Positions 1-7,539 of a DNA stretch of 11,233 nucleotides are shown here, in pieces. The position numbers were made by a program, and so were the translations under genes. The first letter of the stretch is position 1, and the number at the start of each line of letters is the position of its first letter. Under the pieces are notes generated by a model. It saw only the letters and a program-made list of their open reading frames with translations, ran no database searches and was not told the origin of the DNA. Source of the stretch: Candidatus Albibeggiatoa sp. nov. BB20 (GTDB taxonomy: Bacteria; Pseudomonadota; Gammaproteobacteria; Beggiatoales; Beggiatoaceae). The stretch spans positions 20,627 to 31,859 of the forward strand of contig JADGDW010000032.1 in assembly GCA_016744725.1 (NCBI GenBank). Reading direction: 5' to 3'.

Positions 1-1343
1 ACCCAATCTAATACCACGTCATGTTCTGCAGCAGTAATGGAACGAACTAAAACATTTGAGGGAACTCTAATCCAAAAAGTGCTGCTTGAACCTTGTAATA
101 CATTGAATTTTAAAAAGCTTAAGCCACTTAAAACGGTTTCTTGAGGGTAAATCGCATGATAACCTTTTCCATTGGAAATCGCGTTATCAGGTCTTGCATC
201 TTGCTCTTCTTCATGCCAACAGAATGCAACTCTGCCTGTCATCGGAATATGAGTACTAATACGAGTTGAATAATGATTCTGTAAATCAACCGTAATATTA
301 GAATTGGGCACAACATAAAGAGTTTGTTGTTTTTCAATATCGATATAAAAACGCGAAATAGGGGTTTTAGGAATTTGCATTGTTGTATGATGTCCCACAT
401 TACTAGGACAACCGCTATATCCGCCTTCAATGATTGGGGTTTGAAATAGTAATTTTAGGTTATACAAACCCTTATTACTGATTTGTACCGCAAATTTATC
501 TTTATCAACAATAACGGTTGCTTCTTCATCTCCGATAAAAACTTGATGCAATGCAATCGTATTTTTAAGTAATGGCAATAACATTTCGGAATCGGTAAAC
601 AGTTCAACTAAAATATCGGCTTCCCAAACGATAGAATTACCATCGGATTTTCCTTTATATATGGCGCGGCTAATTGAGTAATTAGATTCATCTGTAGGCA
701 GTTTCCAAGACAGACTGGGCTTTTTATCTGGTGAAATATAAGCTTTAATTTGTGTGCTATCGTAGGATTCTGATATGGTAATACCAACTGCATGGGAAAT
801 GCTTGCATCAAGTTGTAATCCGGGAATACTGGCCTCTAATAAGGTTGATGTTGAATTAGGCAGCGGAATATTTAAAATGACCTTCCCATTTTCAATTTCA
901 GTATCAACCACATAACTCAATTCAATAACATGCTCACCTTTGACGTTGGTTTGCCAGATAAATTTTCCATTCATATTCGCAAGTTGGGCAGGCTGTTGAT
1001 TAATACTGACTAAAGTCAAAGCAGTATCTGAATCTAACAACGGGATACTCGTCCACGCATCCGTATAGGTAGAGACAGGAATCCGTGCTTCAACGTGTCC
1101 TGTCATCCTATCATTCTCTTCTAATACATTAATAATCAAACGAGCCTTACCAAATGCGTAAGTAATCACTTCTTCTTGAGAAGTTTCTACCGCTTTTTTA
1201 GCTTCTTCGAGCATGGTGTTATACACATCGCGAGGCAAACGCACTTCTCCTCCGCTACTGGGCGCATCTATATCCGTAGATTGCTCTGCATAAGCAGTCA
1301 ACATATATAGCATGAGCAAAACGATACCTAAGATATAGCGCAT
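1..1343 (-). CDS. Secreted protein of unknown function with duplicated beta-rich module (partial, 3' end outside window)
   Basis: The minus-strand frame is open from an ATG at 1343 to the left edge, giving 447 codons with no stop, so the C-terminus is missing. The start is supported by an AAGGA-type ribosome binding site (complement of 1351-1355) seven bases upstream. Residues 1-19 form a signal peptide (short basic start, hydrophobic core LGIVLLMLYML, cleavage near AYA), so the product is exported, probably to the periplasm or outer membrane. The mature part is rich in alternating hydrophobic residues, as in beta sandwiches. Residues about 99-175 and 255-340 look like two copies of one module: each has a PLL motif, then an AL pair, then a KF, then a KG followed by strand-like LxL or LSY stretches. 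Cysteines occur only at 311 and 375. No catalytic motif or named family was recognised. It is transcribed divergently from the glycosyltransferases. Coding status is well supported; the function is unknown. Confidence 0.85.
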   Translation of the reverse strand, partial: MRYILGIVLLMLYMLTAYAEQSTDIDAPSSGGEVRLPRDVYNTMLEEAKKAVETSQEEVITYAFGKARLIINVLEENDRMTGHVEARIPVSTYTDAWTSIPLLDSDTALTLVSINQQPAQLANMNGKFIWQTNVKGEHVIELSYVVDTEIENGKVILNIPLPNSTSTLLEASIPGLQLDASISHAVGITISESYDSTQIKAYISPDKKPSLSWKLPTDESNYSISRAIYKGKSDGNSIVWEADILVELFTDSEMLLPLLKNTIALHQVFIGDEEATVIVDKDKFAVQISNKGLYNLKLLFQTPIIEGGYSGCPSNVGHHTTMQIPKTPISRFYIDIEKQQTLYVVPNSNITVDLQNHYSTRISTHIPMTGRVAFCWHEEEQDARPDNAISNGKGYHAIYPQETVLSGLSFLKFNVLQGSSSTFWIRVPSNVLVRSITAAEHDVVLDW

Positions 1344-1475
1344 ATAGTTTTCCTTTCCTACATTTTCAAACAAAAGCTTACACATTGGGGAGTCACACGG
1401 TTTATTTGTTTTAGTGGATGATATAACACACAATACTACAATATTTTACCGTAATATCAGTACGAGAAAAATTGT
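1344..1475. other. Divergent intergenic spacer
   Basis: This 132-bp AT-rich gap separates the minus-strand secreted-protein gene from the plus-strand glycosyltransferase pair, so it must carry promoters for both directions. On the plus strand an extended -10 element is visible (separate entry). On the minus strand the complement of the same TATA-rich patch reads TGTTATATC, a weaker extended -10 candidate, so the two promoters may overlap. No small gene is seen. Confidence 0.5.
1419..1427 (+). promoter_or_regulatory. Extended -10 promoter candidate for the glycosyltransferase pair
   Basis: The sequence TGATATAAC fits the extended -10 pattern TGnTATAAT with one mismatch. No good -35 hexamer lies 16-18 bases upstream (only T-rich sequence), which extended -10 promoters tolerate. 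Transcription would start near 1434, leaving a leader of about 42 bases before the ATG at 1476. A similar element, TGATATAGT, lies upstream of fimV in this window. This is inference from motif match only. Confidence 0.4.
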
Positions 1476-2252
1476 ATGACAAGTTTATCTGTAATTATTA
1501 TTACTCGCAATGCAGCCGAACATATTGAAAATTGTTTAAAATCAATTAAATGGGTAGATGAAATTATTATTGTTGATTCGGGTAGTGAAGACGAAACTTT
1601 AACTATTTGTCGCCAACATACATCGCATGTTTATTCTTATACCAATTGGCAAGGTTTTGGTATACAGAAAAATCGTGCTTTATCTCATGCAACAGGTGAC
1701 TGGATACTCTCCATCGATGCCGATGAACATGTGCCACCTGAGTTGCGGGCTGAAATAGAGCAAGCTATTGTACAACAAAATAATACAGCGTGGATGCTAC
1801 CAAGATTATCACGTTATTGTGGGCGTTGGATACGTTACTCGTGGGGCAAAGATTATGTATTGCGCCTATTCAAAAGGGATTGTGGGCAATTTACAGATGA
1901 TTTAGTACATGAGAGAGTCACTATTCATAAAGGTTTAACTGGTAAATTGAGTACGCCACTGTTACACTTTTCCTTCAGTTCTGTTGAAGAAGTATTACAA
2001 AAAGTCAACGCCTATTCTACGGCAAGTGCTCAAATGCAATTCCAACGTAATAAAAAATCCAGCTTAACTCGTGCTGTTCTGCATGGCTTATGGGCTTTCG
2101 TGCGTAGTTATGTGTTTAAACGTGGTTTTTTAGACGGACGGGAAGGGTTTATTTTGGCTGTATCTAATGCAGAAGGCACTTATTATCGTTATATTAAATT
2201 GATGTATCTACAGGAGCGGTATGAAAGTCAGCATCATTCTAAGCACTTATAA
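1476..2252 (+). CDS. Family-2 glycosyltransferase, WaaE/KdtX-like (lipopolysaccharide core type)
   Basis: This is a 258-residue GT-A fold glycosyltransferase that transfers a sugar from a nucleotide-sugar donor to a growing surface glycan on the cytoplasmic face of the inner membrane. The N-terminus LSVIIITRN (4-12) is the first strand of the family, DSGSEDET (34-41) forms part of the nucleotide site, and DADE (81-84) is the metal-binding DxD-type motif. VHERV (144-148) and the C-terminal KRGFLDGREGF stretch (215-225) are typical of the WaaE/KdtX beta-1,4-glucosyltransferase group that modifies lipopolysaccharide inner core; those enzymes have about 250-260 residues, as here. There is no signal peptide; the basic, aromatic C-terminal helix may touch the membrane. 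The ribosome binding site is weak (GAGA at 1464-1467). The last 32 bases overlap the next glycosyltransferase gene, so the two are co-translated. The fold is certain; donor and acceptor are inferred from resemblance. Confidence 0.9.
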   Translation: MTSLSVIIITRNAAEHIENCLKSIKWVDEIIIVDSGSEDETLTICRQHTSHVYSYTNWQGFGIQKNRALSHATGDWILSIDADEHVPPELRAEIEQAIVQQNNTAWMLPRLSRYCGRWIRYSWGKDYVLRLFKRDCGQFTDDLVHERVTIHKGLTGKLSTPLLHFSFSSVEEVLQKVNAYSTASAQMQFQRNKKSSLTRAVLHGLWAFVRSYVFKRGFLDGREGFILAVSNAEGTYYRYIKLMYLQERYESQHHSKHL

Positions 2253-3030
2253 TCGGCCTGATGCGCTAATACTCATTTTACAAGCTTTGTCAGTGCAGAC
2301 TTATCAAGATTTTGATGTCATTATTGCTGATGATGGTTCAGGTATCGATACAAAAGAGTTAATTTACGATTTGAGTCGTCATTTACCTTATGAGTTGCAT
2401 CATTTATGGCAGGAAGATAAAGGCTTTAGATTAGCAATGGCACGGAATAAAGCCGTGGCTAAATCCAGTGGAGAGTATCTGGTCTTTTTAGATGGTGATT
2501 GTGTGCCACGTCCCAGTTTTATTGAGCGGCACTGTCAACTTGCTGAAGCCAATTGCTTTGTAACAGGTAATCGTATTTTGCTCAATGAGCATTTCACAAC
2601 ACGGGTATTATTCCATCAAATTCAAATTGGCAAATGGTCAAATTTCGCATGGATTTTGCCTTTTTTACATGGCGACATTAATCGTTTTTTACCCTTGTTC
2701 AGTTTGCCTGATGGACAATTTCGTAAATTGAATAAACCTAAATGGCAAGGTGCAAAGACCTGTAATTTAGGCGCATGGAAGAACGATGTTTTAAATATCA
2801 ATGGTTTTAATGAACAGTTTCAGGGCTGGGGGCATGAAGATGCCGAGTTTGTTGTCAGGTTAATGCACAATGATATTAAACGTAAAGAAGGGCGTTTTTC
2901 TGTACCCGTATTTCATTTATGGCATCCTGAAGCGGATCGCAACCAAGAAAAGTGTAATCGAAAACTGTTAGAACAAAGCTTACAGTCTCCACGAATTTCG
3001 GTTGATGTTGGTGTCAGTCAATATTTGTAA
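2221..3030 (+). CDS. Family-2 glycosyltransferase with galactosyltransferase-type C-terminal motif
   Basis: A 269-residue cytoplasmic GT-A glycosyltransferase. VSIILSTYNRP (3-13) is the family's opening strand, IIADDGS (34-40) the nucleotide-binding acidic pair, and FLDGDCVP (89-96) carries the DxD metal site. GWGHEDAEF (202-210) followed by HLWHPE (232-237) matches the C-terminal motif shared by chondroitin-polymerase-like and beta-1,4-galactosyltransferase-type enzymes (Glyco_transf_7C); the ED is the likely catalytic base region. Bacterial relatives add hexoses or N-acetylhexosamines to lipopolysaccharide, capsule or exopolysaccharide. The ATG lies inside the end of the upstream glycosyltransferase gene, in another frame, and is preceded four bases upstream by AGGAG (2212-2216), so translational coupling is likely. 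The two enzymes probably add successive sugars to the same glycan. The exact sugar cannot be read from the sequence. Confidence 0.9.
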   Translation: MKVSIILSTYNRPDALILILQALSVQTYQDFDVIIADDGSGIDTKELIYDLSRHLPYELHHLWQEDKGFRLAMARNKAVAKSSGEYLVFLDGDCVPRPSFIERHCQLAEANCFVTGNRILLNEHFTTRVLFHQIQIGKWSNFAWILPFLHGDINRFLPLFSLPDGQFRKLNKPKWQGAKTCNLGAWKNDVLNINGFNEQFQGWGHEDAEFVVRLMHNDIKRKEGRFSVPVFHLWHPEADRNQEKCNRKLLEQSLQSPRISVDVGVSQYL

Positions 3031-3049
3031 ATTCAGCATTTGTTTATTC

Positions 3050-3067
3050 AATACTTCGGATATTTTT
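3050..3067 (+). terminator. Weak terminator candidate after the glycosyltransferase pair
   Basis: Twenty bases after the stop, AATAC (3050-3054) can pair with G3059 plus TATT (3061-3064), with A3060 bulged, closing a TTCG tetraloop, and a run of five T follows at 3063-3067. CTTCGG is an exceptionally stable loop, but the remaining stem is all A-T, so termination may be inefficient. Confidence 0.35.
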
Positions 3068-3204
3068 CAAACTACCAATTTAAATCAATAACTTATAGAT
3101 GAGCTACAATATTTATAACTAACTAAAATTCCCAGCATTTTCCAAAAGCCAACCGAAATATTATAAGTTAATAATTCCTAGAAATAAGCTAACACAAAAA
3201 AACC

Positions 3205-3232
3205 TTGCAATTTTTATGTTTCATACTAAGAT
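3205..3232 (+). promoter_or_regulatory. Promoter candidate for the leucine-rich-repeat gene
   Basis: TTGCAA (3205-3210) and TAAGAT (3227-3232) are spaced 16 bases apart and each matches four of six sigma-70 consensus positions. Transcription would begin near 3239. If right, the in-frame ATG at 3216 would lie upstream of the transcript start, agreeing with the choice of 3267 as the start codon. The rest of the 3031-3266 spacer holds no gene. Confidence 0.35.
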
Positions 3233-3266
3233 TAATGCAATCTTAAATTTAATCTTTGGAGTTAAC

Positions 3267-5753
3267 ATGTTTAAATTAACCTTGGCATCGCCACTATTCC
3301 AGTGGTGGTTAGGGCTTTTCGTGCTCGTTTCCGCCGCACCAGCCATCAGTTGCGAGCTTGCCACCGATATACCAAAAGCTGAGTGTGAAGAAGTGAAAAC
3401 CTTAGCACGCGCAACAGAGTACTCAGGCACAATTGAAGCTTTTGACACAGCCACTCGAATCTGTTTGCTACCGGGTATTATTTGTAGCGATGGTCACGTC
3501 TCTGGTTTTAAATATGAACTGTCTATTGGTTCTAATACTAGCATTCGTCCAGCAACTGATGCGTTACCTGTCGGATTTAATGCTTTAACTTCTTTAACCT
3601 ATCTTGAGTTACGTGGCGCAAATGTCGCAAGTGCATTCCCCGATATGTCGCTTTTAACTGCGTTGGAAACCCTGAAAATTACAGGCAGTACATTCAATTC
3701 AGGTATCCATGCCAGCCTCTCTCAATTACCTAATTTAAAAACGGTTGAGATTTCACAATCAACGCTTCCAGCGGCTACTTTTCCTGCTTTTTATAGCTCA
3801 CAGTTACAAGACTTAACTTTAAGTGGGACAAATTTATCGGGTGACTTATCTAATCTCAACTTGCCTTTATCATTACGCACTTTAATTGTAGATAATAACG
3901 CCTTAACAGGTACAGTCATCAACTTAAATACGTGGCAAAATTTAACAAGTCTATCTTTAGCTAATAACCAAATTGCTGGGAATGTTGAGGGTTTAGGATT
4001 GCCTGTATTGAGAGTACTTGATTTAAGTCATAATCAATTGTTGCAGTTTAATCTAAATAGCTTACCCGTTTTAAAAACGTTAAATTTGGCAAATAATAAT
4101 CTCACGGTTTTTGACGGTGCATCATTGTCTGAACAATCACCCAATCTCGCCAGCTTAAGCTTGAATGACAATCAATTATCTGGGTTTATTACTGGAATGT
4201 ATTTAGATAATTTAGATAAATTGTTGTTACAAAATAATCAAATAACTGGGTTTGCTGATACCAATAATTTTAAAGCCCTGACAGAACTCAATCTCAGTGG
4301 TAATCAAGTTACTGATAGCGTTAATTTGCTCGCATTGAATACGGCTGCACCACGTTTATTAAGTTTGGATCTGAGTCAAAATAATATGACGACTTTACAT
4401 CCCAATCTTAGTTTTCCACGTTTGATTAGCTTAAGCCTTGAAAATAATAGCTTAACTCAATTGCCATTCTTACCTCAAGTGACTCCTCAACTATGTACAT
4501 TAGATGCGTCGCATAACCAGTTTGCTACTGATATTAATGTATTTGCGGGTCAATTTGGACATGGCGTTCTAAAGAAAACCTTACAAACGATTGATTTATC
4601 AAATAATCAGTTATCAGGCACAATGAATGACTTGCCATTTAATATTGCACGAGGTCATTCACTTAATTTGAGTTTTAACCAATTATCAGGTTCAGTACCT
4701 CCAATTATATCAACCAGTTCAGAAGTTGAAGCAAACCTTTGCACCAAGCTCACAGGCTCTATTAGCTTAGATTTTAGCAATAATCAATTTTCTAATGTTC
4801 GAGCTGATTTTTTGCAAAATATAGATGCGGTTAATCCTTATGCCGTGGATAATATTTTTGGTGAAAATTTGGTTGTAAACTTAGAAAATAATCAATTATG
4901 TGGTGAAATTGGTAATCTCGTGATACCAACTAACTTAAGCAATGCAACAGAAGTACGCGTGGCAAATAATTATTTATACACACAACGTTTAGATGTCATT
5001 GATTATTTTGATACTAATATTCCAGACTGGTCACAGCAAAAAGTGGATGGTCAGTGTGAAGGGGGACAACGTTTTAGTACAAACACGTTCAGTGTTAATG
5101 ATGAGACAAACCAATTTTCTCTACAAGTCTATTTATCACCGCCTGAATCTGCTAAACAACAAACTACAAATGTTTACTTTGTTGCTCAAGTGCTACCTAC
5201 AACGTGTTCGATGAAAGATCAAGCGACAGGGCAAGCTTACGAATTACCACAAAATTGCACTAGTTCAGATGCGAATTTAAGCCCTTATTGGATTATTTTC
5301 AATGGTAGTGGCTGGAATCCTTGGCAAGGTGAAGCGTTAGAAGCAATTGCCTCAACACGCCAGCAAGTCCTTTTGACAACAGATATTTTTACTATCTTTA
5401 ATAACGCATCATTAGCATTATTATTACAAAGTATGAATGTTTATAAAGGGGCTTTAAATAATTCAGATGGTACAGCTTCAGCATTGATTCAAAATATAAA
5501 TTTTGATGGCTCTGTACCAACAACATCAGCCAGTATGCTAACGCAACTCAGTCGTCCTGAAGCAGCAAATGTGACTTATTTGGATTATGTTTCACCAGAT
5601 TCTGTGGTTATTTCACCGATACAAATCTTTGCAGGTTATGGAGATAGTTTTGTGGATATGGTCGAAAAAGCTCAGTTCCAACATATCTATTCAATCACTA
5701 AAACTGAGATTGAGCAATTTAGTGAGCTACATAGTTCTTATTATCAACAATAA
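3267..5753 (+). CDS. Exported leucine-rich-repeat protein with plant-like N-terminal cap
   Basis: 828 residues. The ATG at 3267 is preferred over the in-frame ATG at 3216, because GGAG (3258-3261) sits five bases before it and the protein then opens with a proper signal peptide (hydrophobic WWLGLFVLVSAAPA, cleavage near AIS-C). A lipobox is not evident although Cys29 follows the likely cleavage site. Residues 30-80 resemble the cap of plant-type leucine-rich-repeat proteins: C40, then CLLPGIIC (66-73) followed by DGHVSG. Residues about 105-575 are some 18-20 repeats of roughly 22-26 residues with the pattern LxxLxLxxNxLxG (for example LTSLSLANNQIAG, LQTIDLSNNQLSG), many with the LxG extension of the plant class. 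Residues 580-828 are not repeats: they hold two further cysteines (647, 664), the aromatic patch YWIIFNGSGWNPW (674-686) and a beta-rich tail, not recognised. Such proteins bind other proteins or glycans outside the cell; the partner here is unknown. The gene stands alone, followed by a terminator. Confidence 0.88.
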   Translation: MFKLTLASPLFQWWLGLFVLVSAAPAISCELATDIPKAECEEVKTLARATEYSGTIEAFDTATRICLLPGIICSDGHVSGFKYELSIGSNTSIRPATDALPVGFNALTSLTYLELRGANVASAFPDMSLLTALETLKITGSTFNSGIHASLSQLPNLKTVEISQSTLPAATFPAFYSSQLQDLTLSGTNLSGDLSNLNLPLSLRTLIVDNNALTGTVINLNTWQNLTSLSLANNQIAGNVEGLGLPVLRVLDLSHNQLLQFNLNSLPVLKTLNLANNNLTVFDGASLSEQSPNLASLSLNDNQLSGFITGMYLDNLDKLLLQNNQITGFADTNNFKALTELNLSGNQVTDSVNLLALNTAAPRLLSLDLSQNNMTTLHPNLSFPRLISLSLENNSLTQLPFLPQVTPQLCTLDASHNQFATDINVFAGQFGHGVLKKTLQTIDLSNNQLSGTMNDLPFNIARGHSLNLSFNQLSGSVPPIISTSSEVEANLCTKLTGSISLDFSNNQFSNVRADFLQNIDAVNPYAVDNIFGENLVVNLENNQLCGEIGNLVIPTNLSNATEVRVANNYLYTQRLDVIDYFDTNIPDWSQQKVDGQCEGGQRFSTNTFSVNDETNQFSLQVYLSPPESAKQQTTNVYFVAQVLPTTCSMKDQATGQAYELPQNCTSSDANLSPYWIIFNGSGWNPWQGEALEAIASTRQQVLLTTDIFTIFNNASLALLLQSMNVYKGALNNSDGTASALIQNINFDGSVPTTSASMLTQLSRPEAANVTYLDYVSPDSVVISPIQIFAGYGDSFVDMVEKAQFQHIYSITKTEIEQFSELHSSYYQQ

Positions 5754-5783
5754 TTTTTTGTAGTATTTTTTCCATCATTGCTT

Positions 5784-5823
5784 AGGATTGCTAGCTCTTA
5801 CTTAAGACTGGCAGTCCTTTCTT
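5784..5823 (+). terminator. Intrinsic terminator of the leucine-rich-repeat gene
   Basis: AGGATTGCTAG (5784-5794) pairs with CTGGCAGTCCT (5808-5818) over eleven positions with two G-T wobbles. The stem continues past a bulged C5795 as TCTT/AAGA with a four-base loop. A short T-rich tail (TTTCTT) follows. It lies 30 bases after the stop codon at 5753, the expected place for factor-independent termination. Confidence 0.65.
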
Positions 5824-5864
5824 AATTAAATCCCACCTATTTTCTCTATAAAATCTCAAAATAC

Positions 5865-5882
5865 TGCTTTATCGATTAAGCA
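5865..5882. repeat. Near-palindrome upstream of asd
   Basis: TGCTTTATCGATTAAGCA is an 18-base palindrome broken only by one symmetric T-T mismatch pair. It could be a binding site for a dimeric regulator or a small hairpin. It lies about 90 bases upstream of the asd promoter candidate; no regulator can be named from it. Confidence 0.35.
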
Positions 5883-5968
5883 AATAAAGTAATGAATTGT
5901 GATGAATACATCATGATTTTAGCATTTTTCTCAAACTTCCTTATAAAAAATACAAACAAGATAAAGCA

Positions 5969-5977
5969 TGTTATAAG
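5969..5977 (+). promoter_or_regulatory. Extended -10 promoter candidate for asd
   Basis: TGTTATAAG matches the extended -10 form TGnTATAAT at all but the last base. No convincing -35 is present. A start near 5984 would give an asd leader of about 86 bases. Motif evidence only. Confidence 0.35.
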
Positions 5978-6069
5978 TGGATATGATATGATTTTAATGA
6001 CAGGATTTATCTAAGTTTTATAGGCTTGTCCTTTTAATAGCCTCATTCGTATGGAGAATAAATAAAAAC

Positions 6070-7092
6070 ATGAGTCGTTCATTTGATGTTGCCGTTGTAG
6101 GCGCGACTGGTGCAGTTGGTGAAACAATGCTTTCTATTTTGGAACAACGTGATTTCCCAATTAATAATCTTTACCCTTTGGCAAGTAGCCGCTCAGCAGG
6201 TAAACGCATCACATTTAAGGGCAAACACTATACGATTGAAGACCTAGAAACATTTGACTTTTCTAAAGCGCAAATCGGTTTGTTTTCTGCAGGTGGTTCT
6301 ATTTCCGAAATTCATGCACCTCGTGCTGCTGAAGCGGGTTGTGTCGTGATTGACAATACGTCACACTTTCGGCGTGATGAAGACATTCCTTTGATTGTAC
6401 CCGAAGTGAATCCACACCGTATTGCTGACTATAAAGTGCGTAATATTATTGCAAACCCAAATTGTTCAACAATTCAAATGCTTGTAGCTTTAAAACCCAT
6501 TTATGATGCGGTAGGAATTGAGCGGATTAACGTTGCAACCTATCAAGCTGTCTCTGGTACAGGCAAAGAAGCTATTGAAGAGTTGGCGATTCAAACAGCT
6601 AATTTACTCAATGTTAAGCCGATTGAAGCCAAGGTTTATCCTAAACAAATCGCCTTTAATGCCATACCCCATATTGATGTTTTTATGGATAATGGCTATA
6701 CAAAAGAAGAAATGAAAATGGTTTGGGAAACCAAGAAAATTATGGAAGATGACAATATTCTCATCAATCCAACAGCGGTACGTATTCCTGTTTTTTATGG
6801 TCATTCTGAAGCTGTACATATTGAGACTCGCGATAAAATCAGTGCTGAACAAGCTCGCGATTTGTTGAGCCAAGCGGCTGGTATTGAAGTTATTGATAAG
6901 CATGAAGATGGTGGTTATGCAACTGCTGTAACTGATTCTGCAACTCAAGACCCTGTCTATGTGAGTCGGATTCGTGAAGACATTTCTCATCCTCGTGGTT
7001 TAAATTTATGGGTAGTCTCTGACAATATCCGTAAAGGCGCGGCATTGAATAGTGTACAAATCGCCGAAATTTTAATAAAAGACTACTTATAA
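6070..7092 (+). CDS. asd: Aspartate-semialdehyde dehydrogenase
   Basis: The 340-residue cytoplasmic enzyme reduces L-4-aspartyl phosphate to L-aspartate 4-semialdehyde with NADPH, releasing phosphate; this is the branch point to diaminopimelate/lysine, threonine and methionine. GATGAVG (11-17) is the NADP-binding loop. NPNCSTIQ (129-136) carries the catalytic Cys132, QAVSGTGKEA (159-168) the active-site glutamine and substrate loop, and VRIPVFYGHSEAVHIE (237-252) the substrate-binding Arg238 and catalytic His245. The length matches the short (about 330-340 residue) class of the enzyme rather than the 365-370 residue E. coli type. The catalytic Cys, Gln and His separate it from the related Usg protein, which lacks them. 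The GGAG 13 bases upstream is distant but no better start exists. It is followed after 610 bases by fimV; the asd-fimV order is common in Gammaproteobacteria, though the gap here argues for separate transcription. Confidence 0.96.
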   Translation: MSRSFDVAVVGATGAVGETMLSILEQRDFPINNLYPLASSRSAGKRITFKGKHYTIEDLETFDFSKAQIGLFSAGGSISEIHAPRAAEAGCVVIDNTSHFRRDEDIPLIVPEVNPHRIADYKVRNIIANPNCSTIQMLVALKPIYDAVGIERINVATYQAVSGTGKEAIEELAIQTANLLNVKPIEAKVYPKQIAFNAIPHIDVFMDNGYTKEEMKMVWETKKIMEDDNILINPTAVRIPVFYGHSEAVHIETRDKISAEQARDLLSQAAGIEVIDKHEDGGYATAVTDSATQDPVYVSRIREDISHPRGLNLWVVSDNIRKGAALNSVQIAEILIKDYL

Positions 7093-7176
7093 CAAATAGT
7101 TATCATAAGGTTGTTAAAGTATTTTCTTAAAAGTGCAGCAAAAGCTTGTGTATTATCGTATAATTTTCTAATCTAA

Positions 7177-7217
7177 GGCACAATGGGCAACGGTTTAAGG
7201 CCTTTTGTCCATGTGCC
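7177..7217. repeat. Long imperfect hairpin downstream of asd
   Basis: GGCACA (7177-7182) pairs with TGTGCC (7212-7217); after bulged A7183, TGGGCAA (7184-7190) pairs with TTGTCCA (7205-7211) with one G-T wobble, leaving a 14-base loop that itself contains AAGGCCTT. That is thirteen base pairs, but no T-tract follows on either strand, so it does not look like a simple terminator. It may stabilise the asd transcript end or belong to a structured RNA. Confidence 0.5.
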
Positions 7218-7446
7218 CCAAATGCTTCTATTCATTGTGATTGATTAAGATATATGCAGATAAAACGAATAATAACTGATGAGCGGAGATAATCGTACAT
7301 ATAGCGAAAAGCTGATCTTTATTCGTACGTGTTGAACCCCCATTAAGTTATAACTATTTGTGGATAATCTGCGCACTTTGCCTGAGTAATGTTCAAATGG
7401 ATATGGAGCTAAATTGCTTTCGTGGTTGAAAATCTATGTTGCACGC

Positions 7447-7475
7447 GAAAACTATATTCAAATATTTTAGTTTTC
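7447..7475. repeat. Perfect inverted repeat in the asd-fimV spacer
   Basis: GAAAACTA (7447-7454) and TAGTTTTC (7468-7475) are exact reverse complements around a 13-base AT loop. The TTTTCAA at 7471-7477 can alternatively pair with TTGAAAA at 7426-7432, so two mutually exclusive stems are possible. It lies just before the terminator-like hairpin at 7491. Confidence 0.5.
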
Positions 7476-7490
7476 AAAGACTTGTAGCAC

Positions 7491-7539
7491 ACCGCTTTTA
7501 TGAATATGAGAGTATATTTAAAAGTGGTTTTCATTTTTT
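7491..7539 (+). terminator. Terminator-like hairpin far from any coding stop
   Basis: ACCGCTTTTA (7491-7500) pairs with TAAAAGTGGT (7519-7528) with one wobble; after a two-base bulge AATAT (7503-7507) pairs with ATATT (7514-7518) around a six-base loop. TTTTCATTTTTT follows (7528-7539), so stem plus T-tract fits intrinsic termination on the plus strand. It is about 400 bases after the asd stop and about 160 bases before fimV, so it either ends a long asd tail, ends a small RNA, or attenuates read-through into fimV. Confidence 0.6.

Larger units (their letters stand above)
5754..6069. other. Intergenic region between the leucine-rich-repeat gene and asd
   Basis: These 316 AT-rich bases hold no credible gene. 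In order they contain a strong stem-loop terminator (5784-5820), a near-palindrome of 18 bases centred on ATCGAT (5865-5882), a short inverted repeat TGATG/CATCA (5900-5913), and an extended -10 promoter candidate for asd (5969-5977). The GGAG at 6053-6056 is the likely asd ribosome binding site, at a rather long 13-base spacing. Confidence 0.6.

Noticed and set aside
239..811. Two short minus-strand frames (239-430 and 608-811)
   Set aside because: Both are in a different frame of the long secreted-protein gene that covers 1-1343 and has a signal peptide and ribosome binding site.
3216..3266. Upstream in-frame ATG giving 17 extra residues to the leucine-rich-repeat protein
   Set aside because: It has no ribosome binding site, would push the signal peptide inward, and lies upstream of the expected transcript start.
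4993..5214. Plus-strand frame of 73 codons inside the leucine-rich-repeat gene
   Set aside because: Out-of-frame shadow of the well-supported exported protein.
6604..6990. Minus-strand frame of 128 codons
   Set aside because: It lies entirely within asd, whose catalytic motifs are intact on the plus strand; the antisense product looks like no known protein.
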